DNA from: Onishia niordana
GTDB taxonomy: Bacteria; Pseudomonadota; Gammaproteobacteria; Pseudomonadales; Halomonadaceae
Assembly: GCF_004798965.1 (NCBI RefSeq)
Contig: NZ_SDSD01000002.1
Location: 124,001 to 188,000 of the forward strand
DNA length: 64,000 bases
Direction of reading: 5' to 3'
Part shown: in pieces, positions 49,176-58,859 of the stretch
Position numbering within the stretch: the stretch's first letter is position 1
How the letters are laid out: each line of letters starts with the position of its first letter
Notes under the pieces: model-generated
The model's input: the letters and a program-made list of their open reading frames with translations, nothing else
The model's database searches: none
Told to the model about the DNA's origin: nothing
Position numbers and translations under genes: made by a program

Positions 49176-50447
49176 CTAGAGCAGCGAGCTGCCGGCGTTC
49201 GCCAACCGCTCGGCGGCGGCCTCGGGCGTCATGTCCGGGTCGTTGAAGAAGTTGGTGACCACATCGAAGATGGCGCCCTGCACCGAGGCACGCACCGCCA
49301 TGCCGTGGGCCATGCTGGGCACCAGGCCGCCGTTCTCGGAGGTCGCCTGGAAGTCTTCCATGGAGCGCTTTGCGCAAGCGTCGAAGTTGCTCATGTCGAG
49401 ATCGGCGCGGGCCGGGATCGAGCCCTTGGCCAGGTTGAAGGCCTCCTGGAAGGTCGGCTCCAGCACCAGCCGCGCCAGGTCGTCCTGCGCCGCCTGCGCC
49501 TCATCGTCGCTGGCCTTGAACATCGCCAGGCTGTCGATGTTGAAGGTGAAGGCCGACTCGGTACCCGGCGCCGGCACACAGACATAGTCCTCGCCCGGTG
49601 TCAGGCCGGCGGCGGTGAACTCGCCCTTGGCCCAGTCGCCCATCAGCTGCATGGCGGCCTGGCCACCGATCACCATCGAGGTGGCGATGTTCCAGTCGCG
49701 TCCCGACATGCCGTCGTCCATCAGGGTGCGCATGCGCTTGAAGGTGGCAAGGGCGTCGATCATGGTCTCGCTGTTGAGCGCCTCGGGATCGAGCTCGACC
49801 AGCGCGCGGCGATAGAAGTCGCTGCCGGCCTCGGCAAGCACCACGGTCTCGAACACCGTAGCGTCCTGCCAGGGCTGGCCGCCATGGGCCAGCGGGATGA
49901 CGCCCGCGTCGCGCAGGTCATCGGCGATCTCGAACATCTCATCGAGACTCGTCGGCACCTCGACGCCGGCCTCATCGAGCACCTGAGGATTGGCCCACAG
50001 CCAGTTGACCCGGTGCACGTTGACCGGCACCGCCACGTAGTGGCCATCGTGGCGCATGATGTTGGCGACCACCTCGGGCAACAGGCTGTCCCAGTCCTCG
50101 GCATTAGCCACGTCGTCGAGGTTGCCAAGCAGGCCAAGCTCGCCCCACTCCTGAATCTCCGGGCCCTTGATCTGCGCCGCCGACGGCGGATTGCCGGACA
50201 TGGCGCGGGACTTGAGGACCGTCATGGCGGTTTCCCCGCCCCCACCGGCCACCGCGAAGTCCTTCCAGGTGTGGCCCTCGGCCTCCATCAGTTCCTTCAA
50301 GACATTGGCGGCACGAGCCTCGCCACCGGAGGTCCACCAGTGCAGCACCTCGACCTCACCGGCCTGCACCGGGGATGTGGCCACCGCGCCGGTGACCGCG
50401 AGACCGAGGAGCGTGTTCTTGAGCGGGAATCTCAGCAATGCGCGCAT
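49176..50447 (-). CDS. gtsA: Sugar ABC transporter substrate-binding protein (glucose-type, GtsA)
   Basis: Periplasmic binding protein; the 423-residue precursor has a signal peptide ([30 protein letters not shown]). The mature start [25 protein letters not shown] matches the glucose/mannose-binding branch, with WWTSGGE near the sugar pocket. Further landmarks are [39 protein letters not shown] and [11 protein letters not shown]. The start at 50447 has GGAGACA 8 bases upstream; the ATG at 50462 has none. A two-component system lies just upstream on the same strand, as in the Pseudomonas glucose uptake locus. Confidence 0.87.
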   Translation of the reverse strand: MRALLRFPLKNTLLGLAVTGAVATSPVQAGEVEVLHWWTSGGEARAANVLKELMEAEGHTWKDFAVAGGGGETAMTVLKSRAMSGNPPSAAQIKGPEIQEWGELGLLGNLDDVANAEDWDSLLPEVVANIMRHDGHYVAVPVNVHRVNWLWANPQVLDEAGVEVPTSLDEMFEIADDLRDAGVIPLAHGGQPWQDATVFETVVLAEAGSDFYRRALVELDPEALNSETMIDALATFKRMRTLMDDGMSGRDWNIATSMVIGGQAAMQLMGDWAKGEFTAAGLTPGEDYVCVPAPGTESAFTFNIDSLAMFKASDDEAQAAQDDLARLVLEPTFQEAFNLAKGSIPARADLDMSNFDACAKRSMEDFQATSENGGLVPSMAHGMAVRASVQGAIFDVVTNFFNDPDMTPEAAAERLANAGSSLL

Positions 50448-50581
50448 GGGGCGTGTCTCCATCGATTGTTATTGATTGTCGTGAGCCGATTCACTCGCGG
50501 CTGATGACACGCTACCCCATTCGAGGACAGGCGAGGGGTTACCTAGTGCTGGATAGTGTTGCGGGTTTCTTACACGACTGA

Positions 50582-50620
50582 AATATATAACCCATTGATT
50601 AAACTAAGGTATATAAACCA
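50582..50620 (-). promoter_or_regulatory. AT-rich direct repeats upstream of the sugar transporter operon
   Basis: TATATAACCC at 50584-50593 and TATATAAACC at 50610-50619 are near-identical direct repeats 26 bases apart in an AT-rich island that contrasts with the GC-rich surroundings, about 135-170 bases before gtsA. They are candidates for response-regulator binding sites or promoter boxes of the gts operon. Confidence 0.45.
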
Positions 50621-50710
50621 AAGGTCGCACTTTTCTCGCCCCCCTGCCACGCCCGGTCGAGGGCCCTCGAGGCCATGTTACCGAGGCAACCGGAGCCGGC
50701 CGACGCGGCG

Positions 50711-52255
50711 TCAGCTCAGTTCGTCATGATCGGCGTGACGCGACACCTTAAGGGTCACCACTAGGCCGCCGCCGGGATGGTTATCGAGCGTCATCTCGCC
50801 GCCATGGGCACGCAGGATGTGACGGGCGATGCCAAGCCCCAGCCCGCTGCCCCCGGTATGGCGGCTCCGCGAGGGCTCGAGGCGCACGAAGGGCGAGAAG
50901 ACCCGTTCGCGCTGCCCCTCGGCGATGCCGGGGCCATGATCACGCAGGGTGATCGTGAGCATCGCGGCACTGTCGTCGAGGTGCACCTCGGCCCGCTTGC
51001 CGTAGAAGACGGCGTTCTCCAGCAGGTTGGAAAGGCAGCGCTTGAGCGCCAGCGGCTTGGCGGGCAGCGGCGCAGCCCGGCCGGTGACGGTCACCTCACC
51101 GCCCTGCAGGACCATCTCCTCGGCGAGGCCCTCGAGCAGCGCGCGCACGTCGACCGGCTCGATGGCCTCATGCAGGTCGAGCCCCCGCACCGAGGCAAGC
51201 GCGCCCTTGACCAGCAAGTCCAGCTCGTCGAGGGCGGCACAAAAGCGCTCGCGTTGATGGGCATCGTCGAGCATCTCGGCGCGCAGCCGCATGCGCGTCA
51301 GTGGCGTTTTCAGGTCGTGGGAAATGGCCGTGAACAGCCGCTCACGCTCCTCGACCTGGTGCTGGATGCGCCGCTGCATGCGGTTGAAGGCCAGCGCCGT
51401 GGCCGCCACCTCGCGGGGGCCGGTCTCGCGCAGCGGTGGGCTGTCCAGATCATCGCCGAGCTGACGGGCCGCCCGCGACAGCCGCGCCAGCGGCCGGGTG
51501 GCGCTGCGGATGCCGAGCAGTGAAAGCCCGATCACGGCAAGCAGCACGATCAGCGCCGCGAACAGGCGTTCGCCGGACAACCAGCCATCCTCGAAGAGCT
51601 CAGGCACCGGCAGCAGGGTCGCTACATAGAGCCAGCCCTGTGCATCCAGCGGCAGTTGCACAACCAGAATCGGCGGGTCGACGGGATCGAGCAGCAGGCT
51701 GTGACGCCCCCAGCGGGGCGGCAGGTCGTTGAGCAGCACCTCGTTGTTGAACAGCCGCAGGGTGTCGGGAGAGGAGAACTCGACGCGGGCGTTATCGACG
51801 CCGAGCTCGGAGGCGAGTATCTGGTGGAAGTTGTCGATCACCACCGATTGGGCGGCGCCCTCGCCGATATCGTCGACGGGAATGCGGTGATCGTTGACGC
51901 TGACGAAGAAACGCGTGCCGCCCATGTCGCGCAACTGATCGAGCACGACATGACGATAGTCGACCGGCAGCGAGCGAAAGAAACGCACCGTGGAGGCGAC
52001 GCTGTAGGCGACGTTGCGGGAGAGTTCATCGACCTGCTCGAGGCGGCTGTCCCGGGCCTGATGGGTCCAGAGCGCGTAGCTTGCGAGCTGGGCGCCGAGT
52101 ACCCCGACCAGCATGATCAGCACGAAGCGACCGCGCAGGCTGCCGGGCAGGCCCCGGGCCAGAGTGCGCCTCAGGCGGCGCCAGGCGCTGTTGTCGGCAC
52201 CCGATGCCGCGCCCCTACCGGCGCCCACCTCGCCCTCGTCGGCGCCCGCGCTCAC
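50711..52255 (-). CDS. gtrS: Two-component sensor histidine kinase (GtrS-like)
   Basis: The 514-residue kinase has a first membrane helix (FVLIMLVGVLGAQLASYALW, about residues 45-64), a periplasmic sensor region of about 165 residues, a second helix (LFAALIVLLAVIGLSLLGI), and a HAMP-like linker. The phosphoacceptor histidine is in FTAISHDLKTPLTRMR, and the ATPase domain has NLLENAVFYG, DHGPGI and GGSGLGLGIA. GTG start overlaps the response-regulator stop. In Pseudomonas the paired kinase beside gtsABCD (GtrS) senses 2-ketogluconate; the ligand here is inferred by position only. Confidence 0.8.
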   Translation of the reverse strand: MSAGADEGEVGAGRGAASGADNSAWRRLRRTLARGLPGSLRGRFVLIMLVGVLGAQLASYALWTHQARDSRLEQVDELSRNVAYSVASTVRFFRSLPVDYRHVVLDQLRDMGGTRFFVSVNDHRIPVDDIGEGAAQSVVIDNFHQILASELGVDNARVEFSSPDTLRLFNNEVLLNDLPPRWGRHSLLLDPVDPPILVVQLPLDAQGWLYVATLLPVPELFEDGWLSGERLFAALIVLLAVIGLSLLGIRSATRPLARLSRAARQLGDDLDSPPLRETGPREVAATALAFNRMQRRIQHQVEERERLFTAISHDLKTPLTRMRLRAEMLDDAHQRERFCAALDELDLLVKGALASVRGLDLHEAIEPVDVRALLEGLAEEMVLQGGEVTVTGRAAPLPAKPLALKRCLSNLLENAVFYGKRAEVHLDDSAAMLTITLRDHGPGIAEGQRERVFSPFVRLEPSRSRHTGGSGLGLGIARHILRAHGGEMTLDNHPGGGLVVTLKVSRHADHDELS

Positions 52256-52986
52256 GTCAGCGCGTCCACCCGGGTGGCCAGCACATAGCCAGCGCCGCGT
52301 ACGGTGCGGATCAGCTGGGAGTGCTGGGCATCCTCGCCCAAGCGCTGGCGCAGCCGACAGACATGCACGTCGATGGACCGATCCAGCGGCGGCGCCGGGC
52401 GCCCGCGGCTCAAATCATAGAGGGCCTCCCGGGACAGCACCTCTTCGGGGTGCTCGAGAAACACCTGCAGCAGCTGGAAATCGGCGCCGGACAGAGCACT
52501 ACGCTCACCGTCGCCATCGATCAGCTCGCGGGTCACCCGATCGAGCCGCCAGTCGCCGAAGGCCACCAGACGCGCCTGGTCGGGGTGCGGCTCTGCGCTC
52601 TGCTCGGGCGGCCGGCGGGTACGCCGCAGCACCGCCTTGATGCGCGCCAGCAGCTCGCGGGGATTGAAGGGCTTGCCGAGGTAATCGTCAGCGCCGAGCT
52701 CGAGTCCCAGGATGCGATCGGTTTCATCGGCGCTGGCGGTGAGCATGATGATCGGCACCTCGCTGTCGCGACGCACCCGGCGACAGATCGTGAAGCCATC
52801 ATCGCCGGGCAGCATCAGATCGACGATCAGCAGATCCGGCCTCTCGCCGACCAGCAGCGTCTGAAGCGCCTCGGCATCTTCCGCCATCAGGGTGCGATAG
52901 CCGTGTCGCCCGAGATAGTCGGCCAGCAGCTCACGGATTTCCGGATCGTCATCGACTACGATCAGGGTGGCGGGTGAATGAGTCAT
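52252..52986 (-). CDS. gltR: OmpR-family response regulator (GltR-like)
   Basis: The 244-residue protein has a receiver domain with acidic pocket VVDDDPE, phospho-aspartate in LLIVDLMLPGDDG (about residue 55), and conserved lysine in LGKPFNPRELLARI. A winged-helix output domain (SGADFQLLQVFLEHPEEVLSREAL, RSIDVHVCRLRQRLGED, RTVRGAGYVL) follows. ATG at 52986; a longer frame to 53055 is not supported. The stop overlaps the kinase start. It probably controls the sugar transporter operon downstream. Confidence 0.85.
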   Translation of the reverse strand: MTHSPATLIVVDDDPEIRELLADYLGRHGYRTLMAEDAEALQTLLVGERPDLLIVDLMLPGDDGFTICRRVRRDSEVPIIMLTASADETDRILGLELGADDYLGKPFNPRELLARIKAVLRRTRRPPEQSAEPHPDQARLVAFGDWRLDRVTRELIDGDGERSALSGADFQLLQVFLEHPEEVLSREALYDLSRGRPAPPLDRSIDVHVCRLRQRLGEDAQHSQLIRTVRGAGYVLATRVDALT

Positions 52987-53195
52987 GGCAGCAAAAATCG
53001 CGACAGGGGCATGGCAGTCCGAGTCCATGGCGCCATCGAAGGTGCCAGGTGGCATTTAAGGCGGCCGTGATGATGATCAAGGCGGTATAACGCGATCATG
53101 GTGGATGCCGTGATGGCCCGGCAAGATGCTTGCGACCAAGGTGGTAAGTGGAATGCCCTCGCCTCGCCGCTCGATCGCCGAACCGGGCCGCCCGA

Positions 53196-53993
53196 CTAGT
53201 CGAAGAAATGCTTACGCAGCGTGCGGGCGACAGCGGCATCATCGTGATGGCCGATGCGGGTGGCACGGGGCAGCCGCCCGGGCAACTCGGGATGGGCATT
53301 GGCCATCACGAAGGCCTGACCGGCAAGGTCCAGCATCTCGGTGTCGTTGAGGTTGTCACCGAAGGCCATGCAGGCCTCGGCCGGCAATCCCAGCCGCTCG
53401 AGCAGACGCGCCAGAGCGGTGCCCTTGTTGACCCCGCCGGCCATGATTTCGAGTGAGCCGGGCAGCGAATAGGTCAGGTGCAGGGCCGCCCCGTGGCGCG
53501 CCTCCACCGCCGCCTCGATAGCAGAAAGCGACGCTGGCTCGCCGATGAAGAGCACCTTGCCGACGCCGATGCCATCGAAGTCAGCGGGCTCGGCCACCCG
53601 ATAGCCGAAACCGGTATGCGCATGCAGCGCGAGGAGCTCAGGCGCGGGGGCATCGATCAGCCAATCATCGTCGCGATAGAGATTCAGCCGCATGCCCGGC
53701 GGACGCTCCAGCGCGATCAGCTCGCGGGCCAGGTCTTCGGGTACGTGTTGAGTGGCCAGCACCGCATCGTCCGGCCCATGCAGGTAGGCGCCGTTGGTGC
53801 TGATGATATGGGCCGGCACGCCGAGCCGCTCACGTAGCGGCAGGATGTCACGATAATGACGGCCAGACGCAATGGCCAGATGGTGGCCGCACTCGGCGAG
53901 GGCCTGGAAGGTCTCGATGGTGTGGGCGTCCAGATCATGGTCGGCGTTGAGCAGGGTGCGGTCGAGGTCGGTGACGATCAACTGGGGGGACAT
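53196..53993 (-). CDS. Cof-type HAD-family hydrolase
   Basis: A 265-residue phosphatase of the Cof/YidA subfamily (HAD type IIB). Motif I is VTDLDRTLLNAD, with the nucleophilic Asp; motif II lies in LAIASGRHYRDIL; motif III is the lysine of GGVNKGTALARLL; motif IV is FGDNLNDTEMLDLAGQAFVMANAHPEL. Members hydrolyse sugar phosphates, nucleotides or flavin/PLP phosphates; specificity cannot be read. The start at 53993 follows GGAGCC; the frame extends to 54095 without support. It is divergent from rnb. Confidence 0.92.
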   Translation of the reverse strand: MSPQLIVTDLDRTLLNADHDLDAHTIETFQALAECGHHLAIASGRHYRDILPLRERLGVPAHIISTNGAYLHGPDDAVLATQHVPEDLARELIALERPPGMRLNLYRDDDWLIDAPAPELLALHAHTGFGYRVAEPADFDGIGVGKVLFIGEPASLSAIEAAVEARHGAALHLTYSLPGSLEIMAGGVNKGTALARLLERLGLPAEACMAFGDNLNDTEMLDLAGQAFVMANAHPELPGRLPRATRIGHHDDAAVARTLRKHFFD

Positions 53994-54184
53994 GGGGGCT
54001 CCTTGGCAACTCAGTCGATAGCATACCCAAGGGAGTGACTGGCTGTCTGCGCCGAGGTCACTCAAGGCTATCACCAGCCGCGTGATGGAGAACACGCAAG
54101 CGCCGTACGCCCCCGCCCCGATTGGCGCAGGCGGGTGGAATCCGTATAGTGGCTCCCACTCTTCTCGCCATGTAAAAGTGTCCG

Positions 54185-56125
54185 ATGCTCCAGAATAATT
54201 CCATGCTTGCCCAGCTCAAGCAGCAGATCCACGATACCACTCCCCGGGTCGAGGGCGTGATCAAGGCCACCGACAAGGGCTTTGGTTTCCTCGAGACCGA
54301 CGACGGCGACTCCTACTTCGTGCCGCCCCCCGCCATGAAGCAGGTGCTGCATGGTGATCGCGTCAAGGCCATCCTCAAGGAAGAAGGCGAAAAGACCTCG
54401 GTCGAGCCGGATAGCCTACTGGAGATCGGCCTGCAACGCTTCGTCGCTCGGGTGCAGAAGCGCGAAGACCGTCTGGCCGTGGTGCCTGACCACCCGTCGG
54501 TCAAGAACGTGATCAAGTCGCGCATCAAGCGCAGCCTCGACGAAGACAGCATCGCCGATGGCGACTGGGTCGTCGCTCGTCTGGTCCGCCACCCCATGAA
54601 GGAGGGCGACCGCGGCTTCTTCGCCCAGATCGATGAGCTGGTGGCCAAGTCCGACAACCCGGCCGTGCCCTGGCGCGTGACGCTTGCCCGGCATGATCTT
54701 GAGCAGGCCTCACCGGAAGCCGGCGACGACTGGCCGATGGCCGATGAAGGCCTCGAGCGCGAGGATCTCACCGCCGAGCCCTTCTTCACCATCGATGGTG
54801 AGAAGACCCGTGACATGGACGATGCCCTGCGCGTCGAGCCCCTGGACAACGGCGGCTGGCGCCTGACGGTGGCGATCGCCGACCCCACCGCCTATGTCGA
54901 TGAGAGCCATAGCGCCGACCTTGAAGCGCGTACCCGCGCCTTCACCGTCTACCTCCCGGGCCAGAACGTCACCATGCTGCCCGAAGTGCTGGCCGACGAC
55001 CTGTGTTCGCTGTGGGAAGGCAAGGAGCGTCCGGTACTGGCCTGTGCGCTGGACATCGATGCCGAAGGCAACCTGGGCGACTATCGCTTCTTCGCGGCGA
55101 CCATGACCTCCAAGGCACGCCTGGTCTACGACCATGTCTCCGACTGGATCGAGGGCAAGGGCGACTGGACACCGGATGAGGCCATCGCGCCGCAGCTCAC
55201 CGCCCTGCGCGACCTGACCGAGGCACGCAGCGCCTGGCGCGCCGCCCATGCGCTGGTGTTCAAGGACCGTCCTGACTACGTCTTCGATCTGGACGACGCC
55301 GGCAATGTGCTGGACATCCGCACCGAAGATCGGCGCATCGCCAACCGCATGATCGAGGAGTCGATGATCGCGGCCAACGCCTGCTGCGCCGACCTGCTGG
55401 CGGACAAAGTCGGTCACGGCATCTTCAACGTGCACCGTGCCTTCGAGCCGGAAAAAGCCGATGCGGCTCACGAGTTTCTCGCTGACCAGGATATTCAGGT
55501 CGAACGCGAGGCGCTCATCGAGCTGCCGCGCTATCGCGAGCTCAAGCGCGAGCTAGAGGCCCGCGACGATGCCTGGCTCGATGTGCGCCTGCGTCGTTTC
55601 CAGGGCTTCACCAATATGTCCGCCCTGCCTGGCCCGCACTTCGGCCTGGGCCTGGCCGCCTACGCTACCTGGACCTCGCCGATCCGCAAGTACGGCGACA
55701 TGGTCAACCATCGCCTGATCAAGCGGGTACTGAAGAATGAGAGCGCCCCGGCCGAGGCCAGCCAGGCGCTGACCGAGCAGCTCACCGAGCGTCGCCGCCT
55801 GAACCGCATGGCCGAGCGCGACGTCAAGGACTGGCTCTATGTGCGCTACCTGACTGAAGCGGCCAAGGAGCAGCAGGAGTTCGAGGCCGAGATCATCGCC
55901 ATCAACCGCGGCGGCATGCGCGTGCGTCTGGTCGACAATGGCGCGACCGCCTTCATCCCGGCACCGTTGATGCACAGCGAACGCGACAAGGTGGTCATCG
56001 ACGACAAGGAAGGCCGCATCCAGATCGAGGGCGAAGAACGCTTCAAACTCGGTGACATGACGCGCGTGGCGCTTACCGAAGCACGCGAAGAGACGCGCTC
56101 GCTGGTGGCTCGTCCGGTTGGCTGA
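54185..56125 (+). CDS. rnb: Exoribonuclease II
   Basis: Processive 3'-to-5' RNA exonuclease. The 646-residue size and the N-terminus MLAQLKQQIHDTTPRVEGVIKATDKGFGFLE match E. coli RNase II (644) rather than the longer RNase R. Order: two cold-shock domains (about 1-170), the RNB catalytic domain with FFTIDGEKTRDMDDALRV (metal-binding aspartates), RIANRMIEESMIAANACCA and ATWTSPIRKYGDMVNHRL, and a C-terminal S1 domain (EAEIIAINRGGMRVRLVDNG). The ATG at 54185 fits the family; the ribosome site is weak. A strong terminator follows. Confidence 0.94.
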   Translation: MLQNNSMLAQLKQQIHDTTPRVEGVIKATDKGFGFLETDDGDSYFVPPPAMKQVLHGDRVKAILKEEGEKTSVEPDSLLEIGLQRFVARVQKREDRLAVVPDHPSVKNVIKSRIKRSLDEDSIADGDWVVARLVRHPMKEGDRGFFAQIDELVAKSDNPAVPWRVTLARHDLEQASPEAGDDWPMADEGLEREDLTAEPFFTIDGEKTRDMDDALRVEPLDNGGWRLTVAIADPTAYVDESHSADLEARTRAFTVYLPGQNVTMLPEVLADDLCSLWEGKERPVLACALDIDAEGNLGDYRFFAATMTSKARLVYDHVSDWIEGKGDWTPDEAIAPQLTALRDLTEARSAWRAAHALVFKDRPDYVFDLDDAGNVLDIRTEDRRIANRMIEESMIAANACCADLLADKVGHGIFNVHRAFEPEKADAAHEFLADQDIQVEREALIELPRYRELKRELEARDDAWLDVRLRRFQGFTNMSALPGPHFGLGLAAYATWTSPIRKYGDMVNHRLIKRVLKNESAPAEASQALTEQLTERRRLNRMAERDVKDWLYVRYLTEAAKEQQEFEAEIIAINRGGMRVRLVDNGATAFIPAPLMHSERDKVVIDDKEGRIQIEGEERFKLGDMTRVALTEAREETRSLVARPVG

Positions 56126-56146
56126 TCCACGCTGACCGACTGTGAC

Positions 56147-56187
56147 ACGACAACGCCCTGGCCACTGGCCAGGGCGTTGTCGTTTTC
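56147..56187 (+). terminator. Rho-independent terminator of rnb
   Basis: A 17-bp perfect stem (56147-56163 with 56167-56183), 3-base loop, then TTTT. It also lies 57 bases past the end of the convergent cls-like gene and can serve both. Confidence 0.9.
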
Positions 56188-56240
56188 GCCCGTGTCTCGC
56201 AAGCTGGCAGGGACCATCGCGAAGCAGGGCTCGGCCTGAT

Positions 56241-57506
56241 TCACAGCTGCTCCAGCAGCAGCCGGGCGCCCTGCTCCTTGAGGCGTGTCCAGCGTCCGCG
56301 CTGCCGGAACGTGTCGGCATCCATGTACTGCGCACGCTGGCAGTCATCGTCGAACTGCCCATCCAGCGTTGCCGTGACGGCATCAGAGAGCATCAGGGCG
56401 CAGCATTCCTCGTCCTTGCCCATCGAGCGATGATTGACGTTCACTGACCCCACGCAGGACAGCCGGCCATCGACGGTAATCACCTTGGCATGCAGCATGG
56501 TGGGCAAAAATACCCAGACCTTGGCACCAGCATCCAGCAGCCGCTCGATACTCGGCTGCCCAGCCAGCTGCGACAGGCGGCTATCGTTGTAGCGCCCCGG
56601 CACTAGCAACTCCACCTCGACGCCACGCTCGAGTGCCGAGACCATCTGTTCGACCAGGGCGTCATCCGGGGCAAAGTAGGCGGTCACGATACGCAGCCGA
56701 ACATGGCTGACCGCCACCAGCGAGCGCAGCATGGCGGCGGATTCGGTCCAGCCGATGGTCGAGGATGCGCGCACGCACTGGACCAGCACGCCCTCCTCGT
56801 GAACCGGCGGTGCCTGACGGATCGGCTGCCACTGCCAGGCGCCACACTCGTTCCAGTTATCGAGAAAGGCCGAATGCAGCCCGATGACCGCTGAACCCGA
56901 CACCCGCAGGTGCGTCTCGCGCCATTCGTCCGGCGTACGGGCGTCACCCTCCCACTCCTCGGCGATTCCGACTCCGCCGATGAACCCCAGGCGGTCGTCG
57001 CATACCAGGATCTTGCGGTGGGTCCGTTTGTCGGCCTGCCAGGGCCTCGGCAGCCTGATCGGCCGGAACAGGCGCACCTCAGCGCCGGCCTCACGCATCT
57101 GGGTCACCAGTTCGTCCGACATCTGCTGCGTTCCCACCGCATCCAGCACGACCCGCACCCGCAGCCCCTCGCGAGCCTTTCGCGCCAGGGTATCGGCGAA
57201 GCGCCGCGCGATCTCGCCGGTCCAGTAAACGTAGGTCACCACATCGATGCTTTCCTCGGCGGCCTCGATAGCCTTCAGCATGGCAGGAAAGATCTCCACA
57301 CCGTTGCGAAGCACATCAACATGATTGCCGGTGGTGAATGGCGTACCCAGCGCGTATTCGAGCTCGGTGCGGTAATAGGCCTGTTCACGGGGTGATGCGG
57401 GGCCTGATCCTGACGTGGCCTGACTATCGAGCGAGCCAGCTTCCTGCGATTGCTGCTCGCATGAATGACGGTCACCTTGACGGCCGGAACCGGTATCAGA
57501 TGGCAT
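56241..57506 (-). CDS. Cardiolipin synthase-like phospholipase D protein (ClsB-type)
   Basis: Condenses phosphatidylglycerol molecules or related lipids. The 421-residue protein has two phospholipase D motifs: HRKILVCDDRLGFIGG near residue 165, and HAKVITVDGRLSCVGSVNVN near 345; both show HxKx4D. An N-terminal low-complexity tail (about 45 residues) precedes FTTGNHVDVLRNGVEIFPAML. The lack of N-terminal membrane helices favours ClsB over ClsA. Start ATG at 57506 with AGGAG 8 bases upstream; a GTG at 57512 is too close. It is divergent from the glycosyltransferase. In E. coli clsB lies beside ybhN, whose relative is 1.3 kb away here. Confidence 0.88.
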   Translation of the reverse strand: MPSDTGSGRQGDRHSCEQQSQEAGSLDSQATSGSGPASPREQAYYRTELEYALGTPFTTGNHVDVLRNGVEIFPAMLKAIEAAEESIDVVTYVYWTGEIARRFADTLARKAREGLRVRVVLDAVGTQQMSDELVTQMREAGAEVRLFRPIRLPRPWQADKRTHRKILVCDDRLGFIGGVGIAEEWEGDARTPDEWRETHLRVSGSAVIGLHSAFLDNWNECGAWQWQPIRQAPPVHEEGVLVQCVRASSTIGWTESAAMLRSLVAVSHVRLRIVTAYFAPDDALVEQMVSALERGVEVELLVPGRYNDSRLSQLAGQPSIERLLDAGAKVWVFLPTMLHAKVITVDGRLSCVGSVNVNHRSMGKDEECCALMLSDAVTATLDGQFDDDCQRAQYMDADTFRQRGRWTRLKEQGARLLLEQL

Positions 57507-57677
57507 TACCACTCTCCTTGTCGTGTACGCGTATTGTCATATGTCTCATGCATGGCCACGAAGTGCTACCTATCGAGCAATAGACGGTATTCCGGGGGGA
57601 AGGCGAGCCCACTGTCGTCGAACTGTCGCATTGCGTCGTTATTCTCTGGCGCATGTTCACGGCAAAAGGAGATGGCC

Positions 57678-58796
57678 TTGTACCTCGCCGACGTCACCAT
57701 GTTTCATGCCCCGGACAGCGGCGGCGTGCGCACCTATCTTCAGGCCAAACACCGTCACTTGGCGACCCTGCCAGGCGTCGAGGCAAGCCTGCTGGTGCCA
57801 GCCAGCGAGCGTCAGACCCTCGGTACCCTGCAAACCCTGCCCGCCTGTCGCCTACCGCTGGGGCAGGGCTATCGCTTTCCGCTTCGACGCCGCCCCTGGC
57901 GAGAGGCATTGGTCGAGCTTGGCCCGGACCTGATCGAGGCAGGTGACCCCTACGTTACCGCCTGGGCGGCGCTGGAGGCCGGCCAGCAGCTGGGCGTGCC
58001 GGTAGTGGGATTCTACCACTCCGACCTGCCCCGGCTGATGGGCGACCGTTTTGGTGCGCCGGTGGCCAGACGACTGCAACACTACGTGGCGGATCTTTAT
58101 GGGCGCTTCGATAGCGTGTTGGTGCCCTGCCGCTCAATGGGCGAGCGACTCGCGGATTGGGGCATCGAGGGCATCCGCGTCCAGCCGCTGGGGGTCGACC
58201 TCGATACCTTTCACCCCCGCCGTCGCAACGGCCAATTGCGCCAGACGCTGGGGCTTTCCGACGCCACCCGGCTGCTGGTGTTCGCCGGGCGCAACTCCCG
58301 AGAGAAGAACGTCAATGACCTGCTGGCGACTGCCCGGCAGCTGGGCCGTGGTTATCACCTGCTGCTGATGGGGCCGGGCATGCCGACCCAGGTGCCCGAC
58401 AACGTCAGCGTGATCAGTCGCTGCTGTTCACCCAACGAGGTAGCCCGTGCGCTTGCCAGTGCCGATGCCATGGTGCATGCCGGCACCCGTGAGACCTTCG
58501 GCCTGGTGGCCCTGGAGGCCATGGCCAGCGGCCTACCGGTAGTGGCCGCCCGGGCCGGTGCGCTTAACGAGAACGTGCCGCTGGGGTGCGGCGTGCTCTG
58601 CGAGCCTCATTCTCCGAATGCCATGGCCCGGGCCGTGGAAGAGCTTTTCCTCAACGATGCCGCAGCCATCGGCCGCCATGCCCGTCGCCACGTGGAGCGC
58701 CACTATCGTTGGTCAAAGGTGATCGATGGTCTACTCGACCACTACCGCACGCTGTCGCCAACGCTCGCCACCGACACTCACCGTGAGCATGGATAG
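57678..58796 (+). CDS. GT4-type glycosyltransferase
   Basis: The 372-residue enzyme starts MYLADVTMFHAPDSGGVRTYLQ, a typical N-terminal UDP-sugar acceptor-binding region of GT-B enzymes. It has VVGFYHSDLP, VLVPCRSMGERLADWGI, LLVFAGRNSREKNVNDLLA, and the donor-binding HAGTRETFGLVALEAMASGLPVVAARAGALNE, with the E-x7-E motif. The acceptor is unknown; neighbours suggest a lipid or envelope target. TTG at 57678 is preferred because AAGGAG lies six bases upstream, while the in-frame ATG at 57672 directly follows that site. It ends 63 bases before the membrane protein gene. Confidence 0.85.
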   Translation: MYLADVTMFHAPDSGGVRTYLQAKHRHLATLPGVEASLLVPASERQTLGTLQTLPACRLPLGQGYRFPLRRRPWREALVELGPDLIEAGDPYVTAWAALEAGQQLGVPVVGFYHSDLPRLMGDRFGAPVARRLQHYVADLYGRFDSVLVPCRSMGERLADWGIEGIRVQPLGVDLDTFHPRRRNGQLRQTLGLSDATRLLVFAGRNSREKNVNDLLATARQLGRGYHLLLMGPGMPTQVPDNVSVISRCCSPNEVARALASADAMVHAGTRETFGLVALEAMASGLPVVAARAGALNENVPLGCGVLCEPHSPNAMARAVEELFLNDAAAIGRHARRHVERHYRWSKVIDGLLDHYRTLSPTLATDTHREHG

Positions 58797-58859
58797 CAAG
58801 CCGGCATACGTCGCTAAAGACGGCAATGCACTTTCAAGTACGCTCATGACAGCTTGCCG

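Noticed and set aside
49305..50504. 399-codon frame antisense to gtsA
   Set aside because: Same shadow effect; the binding protein with signal peptide on the minus strand explains the region.
53994..54095. Longer start for the Cof-type hydrolase
   Set aside because: The extra 34 residues have no family match and would overlap the promoter region of rnb; GGAGCC before 53993 supports the shorter form.
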